From positions 85,029,001 through 85,093,000 of the forward strand of contig CM032233.1 of the NCBI GenBank assembly GCA_019009955.1: 64,000 nucleotides of DNA. Reading direction: 5' to 3'. Under the pieces are notes generated by a model that saw nothing but the letters and a program-made list of their open reading frames with translations, did no database searches and was not told the DNA's origin. The position numbers were made by a program, and so were the translations under genes. Every line of letters starts with the position of its first letter. The first letter of the stretch is position 1. Source of the stretch: Riptortus pedestris (Eukaryota > Arthropoda > Insecta > Hemiptera > Alydidae). This document shows positions 46,953 through 58,955 of the stretch, piece after piece.

Positions 46953-48228
46953 TAGCTCAGATACCCGGCTTCGCTCGAGAATTGATTTGAGGCTGAACGG
47001 TGATGGTATACTTTTGGCAAGGCTTTACTTTGCACAATATTTTGACATTTACCCGTCACAGTGTTTAGGGTTAACACCCGCCGTTTCTGTGGATTTGTTA
47101 ATAATAAAATTAATTTTTTATGTAAGACTTCACTGTCCTGCATATTGTCATATTTCCCGTTTCCTGTGCATTATGCATAGATTTGAATTATTAATGAGAA
47201 AATATTGACATACATTTGAATAAATTTTTTCATTTTAGGTACCTGGTAGTTCATATTGAAAAGAAGTGTTGAGCAAATTTCTCTAAATAACAAAATAAAC
47301 AATTTTTGTTATGTGCATATTTGCCAAAACCCCAATAGGAAATCACTATTTTTAATTTCAGGCCTCCCTTGTAACCCCCACTCCTGCCCGTCCCTATAAA
47401 TCGTATGGCTTATTATAAGGAAGGCGTTAGTGCTAATACACATACTGAGTGTTTTATTTAGTTCGGTTGAGTCTTTTGTGCCAAATAACATTGTTGTCTC
47501 CCGCTATAATTATTAGCGTATAACGCCTTTATACTTCGGTAAAGGACGATAGTGTATATAAAAAAAGTTTCTCTAAATAACAAAATAAATAACTTTTGTT
47601 ATGGGCATATTTGCTGAAAAAGCAATAGAAAACGAAATACTGCTATTTTTAAACTCAGGCCTCCCTTACAACCCCCACTCCTGCCCGTCCCTAGAAATGT
47701 TGGTATGGCTTATTATAATGAGGGTGTTAGTGCTAATATACGTGCCGAGTTTTATTTAGTTCCATTGAGTTTATAGTCCCAAATAAAATTGTTCACTTCC
47801 GCTGTAGGTTTTAGCGTATATCTCGTTTATATATCGGTATATGAAAAAAGTGTATATAATAAAAGTTACTCTAAATAACAAAATAAACAACTTTTGTTAT
47901 GTTCATATTTGACGAAAAACCAATAGGAAACGAAATATCGCTATTTTTAATTTCAGGCCTCCCTTATAACCCCCACTCCTGTTCATCTCAGAGAATTTGA
48001 ATATAGCCTAAAGTCTAAGTTGGGTTAGTATTAATATACATACCAAGTTTCATAAAATTCGGTTCAGCCGTTTATGCGTGAAAAGGTAACAAACAAACAA
48101 ACAAATAAACAAACAAACAAACAAACAGACACCAAAGAAACAAATTGCAGTTATGGTGTCTAGGACATGTGAAACGAAAAGTTATCGTGAAATTTCGCGA
48201 AAAAAATTAATGTACAGACAGAGGTTAC

Positions 48229-48230
<2 letters not shown>
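46951..48230. mobile_element. Inserted repeat element with tandem units and a CAAA tail
   Basis: A 1.28-kb insert inside the TA tract of an F1 copy. It starts ACTAGCTCAGATACCCGGCT, continues TCGCTCGAGAA, and contains three tandem units. A CCAAGTTTCATAAAATTCGG, TTCAGCCGTTTATGCGTGAA stretch runs into a CAAA/CAAAT microsatellite (about 48090-48125). Elements with this sort of head (CCCGGCTTCGC) and a tail reading GTTTCAT..AATCGGT..AGCCGTTT before a CAAA run are common in invertebrate genomes. I recall the style but cannot name the family. The last about 100 bases (48130-48230) are unassigned. No reading frame is preserved. Confidence 0.65.
47278..48085. repeat. Tandem repeat, ~290-bp unit, 2.7 copies
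   Basis: Units at 47278-47567, 47568-47865 and 47866-48085 each begin TCTAAATAACAAAATAAA. Each carries a variant of TTTCAGGCCTCCCTT, followed by ACCCCCACTCCTG. Units 1 and 2 carry a version of the CATACCAAGTTTCATAAAAT sequence that ends unit 3. Confidence 0.9.
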
Positions 48231-48278
<48 letters not shown>

Positions 48279-48974
48279 CTGTTAACGCTCTCGCAATTTT
48301 TGTTTGATCGTTACCAAACTCAATATTTAATCGTTTTATGAAAAATGAAGATCAAGTTCGTTAACAGCTGAAATCGGACCAGTGGGAGGGGGTTAGAAGG
48401 TGGAATTTTGAAAATTCAAAATATCTCCGTTACTTCAAGTCGGATCGGAAAAAGTGTATAGAATCGATCTTATAGCAAATTAAATTTACTATAAATATTG
48501 TTATATACATTTACTCTCTATCTTGAATATTAACCGAGATATTTGAATTTTTCAGTTTTCAGCCTTCAGTAAACCCCAACTTCTACTAGTGTTACATAAA
48601 CAATGCTATGTTATATAATAAAACATATTAATTAAAACCTAAATACCATATATTGTTTTCATTGAACTTTTACTTTGTTTATTGCTATTTTGTTTTTGGA
48701 TTACTGCAATTTGAGTGATTGGGATAAAACAGATTCTGATTCATTACAAATTACAGCACTAGCTTTAGTTAATTGTTTTCAATAAAATTAATATGTTATA
48801 TTCAGATATATTTCATTAATTGGTTTTATTAAATGTGGGCGGATAACGGACGAGAGTGAGTTTCCCGCCAAAAGCTAGTTCGGCCGTTTCCGTAACTCTT
48901 GGGCACTCGTTTGGAGATTTCTCTATTGTATAACTTTACGTGGGAAATCTGCTTAGTTTAGTGACGGACTTTTG
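48231..48974 (-). mobile_element. F1 5' half (C/A mosaic) of the split copy
   Basis: Continues the F1 copy begun at 46755. TA tract (48235-48274), core, a C-type segment (ATTAACTAAAGCTAGTGCTG) and an A-type stretch (CGGAAACGGCCGAACTAGC). The 5' tip (AAAGTCCGTCACTAAACTAA) has lost its GCAGGGGCTGCG. The mosaic of C and A sequence is notable. Confidence 0.83.
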
Positions 48975-50019
48975 TACTAAGAACGACAGATTGCATTGGT
49001 TCAGAGGAGTCAATAGTTGAAGCTAAAAATAAAGTGTATGTGTAGTGGGTAAAATGTAATTCCTTAACTTGATTTGTTAAATCCTAAATACCTATGTTCT
49101 GAAAATTTTAATATTATATTTAGTTAAGTTCAAAATATTACAGTTACTTAAAAATCAAATTCAATTATGTCAAAACATGTTCAAAAAACGAAATGATACT
49201 CAGATTGTACCAGTATAGGAAAACATTTCATTTTGGAAATGACAATTGCACTGTAACTGATACAGCAGAATTGAAACTTCAACAGAGATAACAAAACATC
49301 AGAGGTTCTGTTTTTCTTAAATTCTCTGAACGAAATAAGTGTTTCAAAACTAGCTATTAAAGGTATTTTAAGTTAAATAACTTGGAAAATTAAAATCAAA
49401 TTTTAAATCCACGATTTTGAAGTGGCGTATGTCCTTAAATAAATATCCTTCATAATTATGCCTATAAATATTGTAGTAATAAGAAGATATCAAAGGATAA
49501 CATATTCATATATTTTGAAAATAAATAATATACACAACAATTGCTTCCTTTATTACTTTTTTCTCTGATAAATCGTTTGCCAACTCAACTAAATATTATC
49601 GTTTATTCTGATGATCTTGAAGGCCTGAGTAAACAAAAGCTCATTCAGAAACACTTTACGGACAGAGTGGCTTCTATACTCAGTATTCTAACTATATAGC
49701 TGAAGATTCACGATTAGTATTAGTTGTTAAAAAATCATGTTACTATACAAAAACATTATTTTATTTGAAAGCGAAAATTACTGAGATATTTATTATTGTT
49801 GTGTAGTTTGATCCTAATTACATATTATTATATGTTCAATAAATTTAGTTAAATTATATAACAGTTAAAAAAGGTATGCACTTGTGTTGCCTGAACGATG
49901 TCACAATCGTAACTGATCGGCGTATAAAATTTTGAACAAATCAATACGGTCGTTTAAATAACAAATAGTTCATTTGACTTCATAATTTTATTTCCTTGAT
50001 AAGTATTACCATATTTCAT
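48975..50019. other. No gene recognised
   Basis: AT-rich, about 1 kb, no repeat recognised. Confidence 0.5.
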
Positions 50020-50300
50020 CAAGGGGAATCAGCCAAAATTTTACGGATCCAATCTTGTTAAACTATTGAAGCTCTGTAATTGAAGTTCTATGCGTTATTT
50101 CATAACGCGTTCTTCATTAAGAGAGTTATTCACACATTTTTGTATTCTTCCGTCAGTGACACCCCCCCCCCCCCATCCCATCTGCTCATCGCTTATTTAC
50201 ATATGAATGGAGAATATGTGGTGAGATAAGATCACAAGTGTGGTATACCAGCAGGTGGGAAATCTGCTTAGTTTATGCAGCCCCTGCGTGACGGACTTTT
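50020..50300 (-). mobile_element. F1 element, subfamily D, 5' part, rearranged
   Basis: The 5' end at 50300 (AAAAGTCCGTCACGCAGGGG) is intact, with AAGCAGATTTCCCACCTGCT and D-type ATACCACACTTGTGATC. Beyond a C homopolymer (50161-50174) only scattered core fragments remain (GATCCAATCTTGTTAAACTA on the plus strand). Confidence 0.75.
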
Positions 50301-50335
50301 ATGAATCAGAAATAAAGGCAAATTATAGTTAATAG

Positions 50336-50840
50336 TCTGATGTTGATATCACATGTCTTCCTTGCACTCCTATTAATTTCAATAAACAATATGTGTTTGT
50401 CGCATTTAATTTAAATTTATATCATTTGAAACCATACGATATCTCCGTTCCGGTGCCACAGATCGTAAATTGTCATGGAACATCATTTATAAATCTTTTT
50501 ATGACAAACGAAAAAGGTTCTACACAAATGTTGAACCTCTCATGGGATATTAAACCTCTCCCCTCCCTGTAATATGATTATCATTTACTACTGCAATCTC
50601 CTCCCTGTAATAGATTTCATTCAAAAATGAAGCTGTACAAGTTGATGTTACGATAATCCCATATATGAAGCGTCTAAAAGCTAGGCGTTTTGCGAAGTGC
50701 ATACAGCCTTACCAACGTCAGGCCGAAACTGCCCAAAAAGGGTTCTGAGAGGGTCAAAACGGATACGGATAATTCCATTGAAATCTGAAAGCCGAAAATT
50801 ATCTGGATTACAATACTTCCTTTAATTCGTATAAGGAAGT
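50336..50840 (+). mobile_element. F2 element, reference copy
   Basis: 5' part ATCACATGTCTTCCTTGCAC. Core CGATATCTCCGTTCCGGTGC then AAATTGTCATGGAACATC. Middle pyrimidine tract AACCTCTCCCCTCCCTG. 3' part AAAACGGATACGGATAATTC and TTATCTGGATTACAATACTT. It ends CCTTTAATTCGTATAAGGAA followed by GT. The last 26 bases form a hairpin whose outer arm AAGGAAGT is the inverse of the 5' ACTTCCTT-type motif. This is the same design as F1. It lies about 35 bases after an F1-D fragment. About 505 bp, non-coding. Confidence 0.78.
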
Positions 50841-51481
50841 TAAATTCACGGAGGACATGTGTACCATTTATAACTTGCACATTGGCCATCCCATTTTTGG
50901 TTCGCCATTAGCTTTCATCAGCCCATAATAGGGAAGAAGGTAAGCCCCTTGAACGCCAAATTACGCTATTTTGCTTTTCCTCAATTAACAATTATCCCCC
51001 TGACCTAATGAGTGAAACGAATTGGCATGTTATAGTCACCTAATTGCAACTAGAGTTATCGAAAGTTTTCAATTTCTAGTTTCTTTGGTTTGGCCATTCG
51101 GGCTTATACTGATCATTTAAGAATCTCTGACTGACTGTCCTCTATGTGTTTTCTAGCATAATGTTCATTACTTCTCATTGAAGAAATGAAATGAAATGAT
51201 CTCCATATACTGAATTACAAATTCTGGGAGCTTACTTTTCAAGTTTCTTTTTGTTAGAAAAGTAAACATTACCCACTACAAAACCAAATAAACCTAAACT
51301 CTAAGGATCTTAGTCCTAAAAGCTACTGCCTGGTAACCTTACAATACTTCAAATTACTAAAATCTTAAAGCTTTGAATCCTATGCAGTGCTACTGATTCG
51401 TTTTGACACCAATTCAGAAAAAAATATACTTACTATGTTACAAGTAAAAAAACTTCATTGTATACTGCGTTCATTTCTTTT
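50841..51481. other. No gene recognised
   Basis: Spacer without recognised repeats or genes. Confidence 0.5.
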
Positions 51482-52386
51482 CGGAGATTTCCCCTAAGGG
51501 AAATCAGCTATTCAGGTCGTACTCATGACGGGATTTTTAAAACATTTCTTCAAATGTCCATCGATCCAACACAAGAAATGACGAAAATGAGGTCCTTTCA
51601 AAATTTTATATATATATTTGTCTGTTAACGCTCTAGCTGTCGTAAATTTTGTTTGATCGTTATCAAACTCAATATTTGATCGTTTTATGTAAAAAGAAAG
51701 GTCAAATTTGTTAATGGCTGAAATCGGACCAGTGGGAGGGAGGTTTAGTGGAAGGATTTTCGAAAATTCGATATATCTCCATTATTATACGTTGGCTCGT
51801 AAATTTCAACAGAACCAATCTTATTGCAATCAAACTGTACTATAAATATTGTTATATACTTTTATGCTTGTTATATTAACCGACATATTTGCATTTATCA
51901 GTTTTCAGCCTTCAGCTAACCCCCACTTCTACTGATGTTACATAAACAGTACTCATATATAATAAAACACATTGTTCGAAGCTTAAATACCAAATATTGT
52001 TTTCGAGATACATGCAAATATATTCTGGTGACCCCCCTTCTTAAGTTCTTGGACTACTAAAATTTGATTGATTGAGATAAATTAATTTAATTAATAATTT
52101 TCATTATAAATTACAGTACTAGATGTAAATGGTTTTCAATAAAATTAATATATTATATTCTGATATATTTCAGTAATTGTTTTTCTTTCCGGTGAGAGGT
52201 TAGCAGACCTGTTTGTTTACATTTCAGACGCTTCCCGTTGGGAGGGGAAAGATTTCTTATTACCGCTTGTATTTATTCACTTAATATTCACGGTTCTGTT
52301 GTGATACCAGTATATAGATTTATCTATTGTTAAACTTCACGAGAGAAATCTGATTAGTTTACGCAGCCCCTGCGTGAGAGACTTTT
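51482..52386 (-). mobile_element. F1 element, subfamily C, near full length
   Basis: Minus-strand copy of about 905 bp. The 5' end at 52386 reads AAAAAGTCTCTCACGCAGGG. The C module contains GAAAGAAAAACAATTACTG and ATCTAGTACTGTAATTTATA. The middle, core and 3' segment are complete. The palindrome (GGAGATTTCCCCTAAGGGAA on the plus strand) has lost its last two or three bases. The TA run is short. Confidence 0.85.
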
Positions 52387-53396
52387 TGTTTTTTTAATTC
52401 TAATGACTTCTTTTACCCAACACTAAAAACCACACATTCAAGAAAATTAACTTTATTCTCAGCTCTATTCTGATAAAAGTAGGAAACCTAGGAATGCATA
52501 ATAATAAGAAGAAGAGTACTTTGACTATTACTGAATTTGCCAAATTTTGTACACGCGTATTGAAAATTACGAATGGGGAACCCTCCAAAAAATGATTGGG
52601 AAATCGCCAACTGTTCTTACCGATGAAGTGTTTTGAATTCCAAATATCTGTTATTGGATGACAGACTTGAAATAAACCTGATATAAATACACACAAGTAC
52701 AGAAATGAGTTGTTTCTCTGCAACCAAAATTCGTTGAGGTTTTCAGAGTAATTAACAAAACTAACAGTTACTTTTACTGAATTACCTAATTACGTTTAAC
52801 GACTTAAACAAGAAATAATATATAATATATATATTGAATAAAAAAAATGTTTTAATAACTATTTTTAGTTTATTCGTTAAACTATAGGGATTTTATTGTT
52901 TAGGTAAAATTTTGTTATTTCATATAAAGAACGAATATCATTTGGTGAAATTCCGCTTAATTTTATTTCTTTTCATTGTTTCACGTGTAGCCCGTGGGAA
53001 ATGATGAGAGGCTTGCGATTATGTGAAAGTGGTTGTCTGTGACCCTAATTGCCATGGGAAGTTATTTAATACTCACCCGGGACGCTTTCAGCCACATATT
53101 ATATGTTTAAGTCGTAAACTGATAAGTCGGTCAAGGGCACGTACCGCAGTGTTGCTTCTACGGGGAAAGGGAGTCGCCAGGGTATGGATCACCTTCCACG
53201 GACTTACTTTTATCCATATGCTTGCAGTTAATAATATATTCTCTTTTTCATTTGCCTAAGATGATTTGTAAATAATATGTGTGATAATGGGTAAGGACTC
53301 CAGGAACACTGGAGCAGTGTTCTCTGGGGAAATCCCTGCCACTTTGTGTTATTTGAAATATGAAGGTTCTATAAATAAATAACACAAAATACAAAA
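52387..53396. other. No gene firmly recognised
   Basis: A minus-strand frame of 107 codons (52400-52723) is hydrophobic and unrecognised. A plus-strand frame at 53023-53259 lies in a locally GC-richer patch (GTCGCCAGGGTATGGATCAC) but shows no domain. Confidence 0.4.
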
Positions 53397-53868
53397 AGTC
53401 CATCACGCAGGGGTTGCGTAAACTAAGCAGATTTCCTCGATGTTTTACAGTAGATAAGTACATACTGGTAACAAACACATAACACCACCGCGAATATTAC
53501 AAACGGTAAATTGAAATTTTTCAGTTAATTTTAATAATCTCCCAAAGGAAAGCGTCTGAATTGTAAATAAACAGGTCAGTCAACCTCTGAGAGCTGAACA
53601 GATAAATAGAAATATTCTTCACCCGAAAGAAAAACAATTACTGAAATATGTCTGAATATAACATATTAATTTTATTGAAAACTATTTACTATAGCTAGTG
53701 CTATAATTTATAATGAATCAGCATAAATTTTAGTATTCCATGAACAAAAGAAGGGGGAAGAAATATATATATATATTTTGATCGGACATCATTTTGTCGT
53801 CTGGGTAGGATCGAAATTTTTCGAAAAACGCGTCATGAGTACGACCTCAAAAGCTGATTTCTAAAAGA
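53397..53868 (+). mobile_element. F1 element, subfamily C, internal deletion
   Basis: Begins AGTCCATCACGCAGGGGTTG and has the C module (ACATAACACCACCGCGAATA). It then jumps from the G-rich tract (about 53751) straight to the TA run and 3' segment. The palindrome is decayed (GCTGATTTCTAAAAGAAAGA). Confidence 0.82.
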
Positions 53869-55496
53869 AAGAAAACTGTATATCCTTTGAATTTTAGTGC
53901 AAAGATATTTATTATCATATATTTATTGATCCAAAGTAATTTTTATAAAACATATATCCAAATTCCTGATACAGAAGAGCTATATTTGAGCAGCAATTGA
54001 TCTATTTAATTCGAAATATATACGGTTTAGCTGGATAAAGTTCAAACCTTTTGTTTTAAGTATAGCTTTGATGAATAAATTTGACATTTATTTTATTATT
54101 TGGGTGAAAACGAAAACGCATGAAAATTTATTAAGTCGCCGGACGAGCTTAATAAATATAAATACCTTAAGACTAATAGAAAACGATTATTTTACTTCCC
54201 ATTCAAAGTTTTTCTCATTTTAATATATTCAGTTGTATGTCAAACATACATTATTTAAACATTTCAGCATTCTTTTTACTATATTAGACGCATGAACATT
54301 TTCCCGTTTACACGCAGTAATTTTTTTAATATTAATTACATTTTGCATGGAGTTGTATAATATACCATCTGGTTAAATTTGATACTTATAAAAGTATAGA
54401 CTGCCATCATAAACAGTTTATCATGTCAAATATTAAAATGAATTTATGTAAGTGACTACAAATACAATATTTTCCAAGGGCTACACGTAGAATGATTGTT
54501 TAATTAGTAATTTTGTTTTACTGCAACGGAAGGCGGCACTCTGCATTTTATTGTCCAGCTGCACCCGAGTGAATAAGCTTGATGCAATACCAGTATATTA
54601 ATTTTCCACCTTTTACGATCCCCCTTGTACCAACAATTTACATTTTATCCTTTAATGGTCTTGAATAAATTTACATTAACGAATAAATAGGAGATTCTTA
54701 ACAAATGAATCTCCTATTTACTTTTTTAAAATATGCAGTGACCTCGCAGTGATTCCTGTATAGGTACAGTCTCACGCAGCAGTTTCGTAATAATGAAAAT
54801 GCTGAGATGGCTCAAGAAAAGATTTATTTTAGTTTTCATTTTTTAAATACCCTTTTCTCTACCACGCTTTAAGGGAGACCAGAGAAACATAAAGCTAATT
54901 TTTTAAAGGAAATAAATAAATTGAAAAGGAAAATTGTACTTGACGGAAAGAAAAATATTGACGAGCTTAGGATATTAACTCAGAAGTAAATTTAAAAACT
55001 AATAAATCAGCTGTCAACAATAACCTAATGGCAATTGTTAGTATTTAGGCAATTAACGTATTCCATAACAACTTCCGAAATACAACTATCGGAGAAACAA
55101 TTCTTTGATAATATAATCAAGCAATAAGTATTGTTGAATATCAAAAATTAAACGAATAACATTTTTTAATTTTTAGGAAGGTATTTAAACTTTAAGATTA
55201 TCTAATTTCAGGACGGCGTTTAAAACCGGTTGGAGGTCTGTTTAAAGATGATTTCTAATTATGTACAGCTGGGAAGTAGATCGAAAGACCTACTTCTCCC
55301 TTCTTGAGAAGTAAAGGCAATAATGTTGGTCAGCATAAATTGTTCTACGATGCTACGTAATCAAGAAAGAATAAGACATATTTTAGAATGAGTATAATCT
55401 CTTTCTACAAGAAAGTCAGTTGTACGTACATTTAATGCCATATGTTGCAGTAACATGTTTGAGCAAGTTACTTCTCTGTTCTGGTTGATCTTTTTA
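53869..55496. other. No gene recognised; one perfect hairpin
   Basis: AT-rich, about 1.6 kb. Apart from the hairpin at 54684-54720 I see no structure or gene. Confidence 0.5.
54684..54720. repeat. Perfect 14-bp inverted repeat, 9-base loop
   Basis: TAAATAGGAGATTC, a 9-base loop, and its exact inverse. No T-run or gene context ties it to a terminator or RNA gene. Confidence 0.9.
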
Positions 55497-55936
55497 ACTC
55501 CCTTGTAATAATTAAAGGAAGTATTGTGATCTCGCAAATTTTCTGTTTTAAGATTTCAACAGGTTAAATAGTTTTAACTTTCCCTGGTCTTGACTAGTTT
55601 CGGCGTGACGTCTGTACGTACGAATCTCGAATAACCCAAAAACAGATATACTTAGAATGTTGAATTTAGGATTGTTATAAGGCCTAGTTGTGTACCTCCT
55701 ATTGAATAAGGAGGTTGAAGTCAGGTGAAAATAAAAAAAAGTAAATTTATTTGTACGTATTTGAGACACAAACCTTTGTACAGGTCCACTATTGCTTATC
55801 ATAAAGGTCTATAAATTATATACTATAACATTTTTCAATCCAATGCATTGGACCGGGAAATAATTTTAATTGAAGTGCGGGTAAACATTTTGTATATTTA
55901 ATTTAATAGGAGAGTATGGAAGTCACGAGGATTTTT
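55497..55936 (-). mobile_element. F2 element, reverse copy
   Basis: On the minus strand it ends (55497) with ATCACAATACTTCCTTTAAT then ATTACAAGGGAGTT, a weakened form of the F2 terminal hairpin. The core appears as TCCAATGCATTGGATTGAAA and AATGTTATAGTATATAA. The 5' end (55936) reads CGTGACTTCCATACTCTCCT. The region between core and 3' end is diverged and includes ACGTACAGACGTCACGC. Confidence 0.68.
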
Positions 55937-56026
55937 TTTTAACACATATAGTCTTAAATATTAATCGCTATCCATTTATGTGTTATTTAATAACGAAAAA
56001 ATATTGACTAATTTTTCACACCTTTT

Positions 56027-56070
56027 CATTTGAGATCATTTAAAAAGAATTATTTAAACGATCTCAAATG
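56027..56070. repeat. Inverted repeat (hairpin)
   Basis: CATTTGAGATC at 56027 and its inverse ending at 56070, with an inner TTTAAA pair after one mismatch. No functional context. Confidence 0.75.
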
Positions 56071-56117
56071 ACTTACTGTATCAAACAGTTAATATTTATT
56101 CTTCTGTAAAGAACATA

Positions 56118-56240
56118 TGTATTTTATTCGAATGGACATCAAATTTGTCATCTATTGGCAAGGATTGCTGGATATTTAAAAAAACGTTTTCCCAAAAACC
56201 GCTTCGAACACCATCAATAGCTGATTTCTGGCATCTACTG
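56118..56240 (+). mobile_element. F1 3' fragment, decayed
   Basis: CGAATGGACATCAAATTTGT, GGATTGCTGGATATTTAAAA and CATCAATAGCTGATTTCTGG follow the F1 3' end with many substitutions. The palindrome is broken. Confidence 0.65.
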
Positions 56241-56640
56241 AAAGGAGGCTAGAGTATTTTTTCCCCATCTCCCCAAACGATGAAACGCTTATACGCCTAA
56301 ACGCATTTAATTATACTGTTTGGAATAAATGTCAGAAGAAACTTTGTTAATCACAGTCGAATGTGGGGCTCAGGTTTATAATTATTTAATTTGCGAGTTA
56401 ACGGGCTGTTAGCCCGGCCCTTGGCAGACAAATCAAATTCATATGTTTTTCATTATCGGCCCCTTGCACGCTTTCAAATCTGCTAATTTGGAGGGAAAGT
56501 AGAGATTGCTTTCTGAAAACAGGTTTGGCCATCGCAAACTCGCACATTCTAGTTCAGTAAAATGATTACAACTATCTTTAGTTTGGTAACGTTAATTGGC
56601 CCGCATTTTGAACATGTGCGTTCCTTATCATTTTCTTATG
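56241..56640. other. No gene recognised
   Basis: Spacer with slightly higher GC near 56390-56460. No feature supported. Confidence 0.5.
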
Positions 56641-57133
56641 GTAAATCAGCTATTGAGGTTGTACTCATGATGGGATTTGCAAAATATTGCTTCAAATGTC
56701 CATCGATCCTAATTCCTTAATTTTTGTCTGATTGATACCAAACTCGATATTTATACGTTTTATGTAAAAATAAAGATCAAGTTCGTTAACCGCTAAAATT
56801 GGATCAGCGGGAGGGGGGGGGCTAAAGAGGGGATTTCGAAATCTCTCCGTTATTATGCGTCGGATCGCAAATTTGTATACAATTAATCTTATTGCAAATG
56901 TAATGTTCTACAAATGCTGTTATGTGCGTTTTTTCATTATCTTCATTATTAACCGAGATATTTCTCTGGGCTTCGGTAAACACCTACTCCTACTCATGTC
57001 ATATTAACAATAAGCTGTTGTATTAAGAATCACATTATTTGAAGCCTAAATACCAAGCATCGTTCTCATTGAACTTTTGCGTTTTGAGATAAGTCTGTTT
57101 AATTAACGTAGCTCCTGCGTCACGGACTTTTTG
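56641..57133 (-). mobile_element. F1 element, subfamily B, internally deleted
   Basis: Minus-strand copy from AAAAAGTCCGTGACGCAGGA (57133) to GTAAATCAGCTATTGAGGTT (plus strand, 56641). The AGCAGATTTCCC motif is deleted, and so are the TA tract and adjacent 3' sequence. A G-run lies at about 56813-56821. Confidence 0.8.
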
Positions 57134-57845
57134 GTTAGGCGTTGCCCCAAAAAATCTGCTTATCACTGGTGAATTTAGAAAAATAAGGCTCCCCTGACGT
57201 AGTGGGTATCCGCGAACTCCAAGAATGAACAGCCAAAACATTAAAATTAAAATTTACAGGACTTTTAGGATTTAAAATTTACTGTAAATGAGTTGGCTTT
57301 GAATGAAGAAAATGATGAACATTCCAACAATATTCCAAATATTTTAAGAAAACCTTGATGATAAAAAGGTTTACATTCTAAAACTTGTTATTACGGTGAT
57401 TCAAATCTAAGTTTATCTGATAATCCCGTTGCAATTCTTGATTAAATGATTGTACAACTGGTAACGTTATTGTGAAGATTACTTCATCTCGTTAGTGCCA
57501 TATTTTTCTTTTTTTTGCTTCGTATGAATGGAAGAAGGTCATTTATGAGAAACAGAAAATGAGAATCATTTGAAAGCCTAATGATCAATCGGTCCAGGGT
57601 TAAATACGAGGAGAATAGATCTCACCTGCCTAATGGCCGGTACCGCAAGTGACCTAACATCCGCTTTGCCTTGTATTAGACTCCACTGATTCGCAGGGAA
57701 AGTCGCATTAGTGTTTACGTAATGTGAATAACTCTATTGTTCCTCGTCCAATATGAGACTATGGTAAATAAATAGTGCCCTAGAATAATGCACTGGGGCT
57801 TCATTATGGGTCACTGCTTAATACTGCAGTAACTTTCGTTTTTGT
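57134..57845. other. No gene recognised
   Basis: Spacer between two F1-B copies in the same orientation. No gene or repeat seen. Confidence 0.5.
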
Positions 57846-58472
57846 TAGCAGATTTCCCTTAAGGGAAATCAGCTATTGAGGTCGTACTCATGACGCGATT
57901 TTCGAAATTTTCCTTCAAATGTCCTCGATCCTACCTAGGAGATGACAAAAATGAGGTCCGTTAAAAACTGTATGTGTGTGTGTGTTTATATATATATGCC
58001 TGTTACCGCTCGAGCGGCCGCAATTATTGTCTAATCGTTACCAAACTCGTTATTTAGTCGTTTTACGTAAAAAGAAAGATCAAGTTCGTTAACGGCTGAA
58101 ATGTAGCCAGAAGGAGGGGGGGGGGGTTAGAAGGGAGGAGTTTCGAAATTTCGACATATCTCCGTTACTGTACGTCGTATCAAAAATTTGTATAGAACCA
58201 ATCTTATTGCAAATTAAAAGGTCTATAAATATTGTTATTTACATATTTTCATTATCTTTAATATTACCGAGTTTTTTAGTTTTCAGCCTTCAGTAAACTC
58301 CCACTCCTACTCCTGTCATATCAACAATAAGATGTTATATTATGAAAAACTTTATTTGAAGCCTAAATAACAAATATTATTCTCATTGAACTTTTACGTC
58401 ATGAGATAAATGCAATTGTGGGACATAAGAGGGAAATTTGCTTAGTTAACGCAGCCCCTGTGTGACGGACGT
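57846..58472 (-). mobile_element. F1 element, subfamily B, full length
   Basis: Both ends intact. The left palindrome on the plus strand reads AGCAGATTTCCCTTAAGGGA then AATCAGCT. The minus-strand 5' end at 58472 reads CGTCCGTCACACAGGGGCTG. GT/TA microsatellite at about 57971-57997, G-run at about 58117-58127. A complete B example of about 627 bp. Confidence 0.87.
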
Positions 58473-58955
58473 TTTTTTTTGTTTTTTTTTTTTTTTTTAA
58501 ATGAGGAGTGAAACATCGTATTAGGGAAAAGACTACACAACGTCTGTACCTTTGCGTGCCCATTGATGTGAGAAAAAATATAACAAAACTTTAAAAGTTC
58601 CCTCATCTCCGTCAACTGTACTTCTTCATGACCCAATCCACGGGTTCAAATAAAGTCCTGAATTATTTCCATGCGTTGTCATCAATGTTGTTTTCGCATT
58701 CCTTTAGTTCCTTAAGAAATATTTTAGTAACCCCAAGAGTAACGTGTTAATAATAGTGATGTCAAAGCAACTATATAAGAATCCATTGAGTAATGAATTT
58801 CATTTGTTAGTTTTAATCAAATAATATTGCAATTGACTTATTTATTTAAAAAAAAAGAAAAAAATTGTAGTGGCAATTCACTGGAAAACACGAATTATAG
58901 GCCCGGCGTTACTTGATAAACTTTATTTATCCGTACACTTAAATGCCTTCGTTTT
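58473..58955. other. No gene recognised
   Basis: Starts with a T-rich run (58471-58499) next to the F1 5' end, then AT-rich sequence. Confidence 0.5.
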
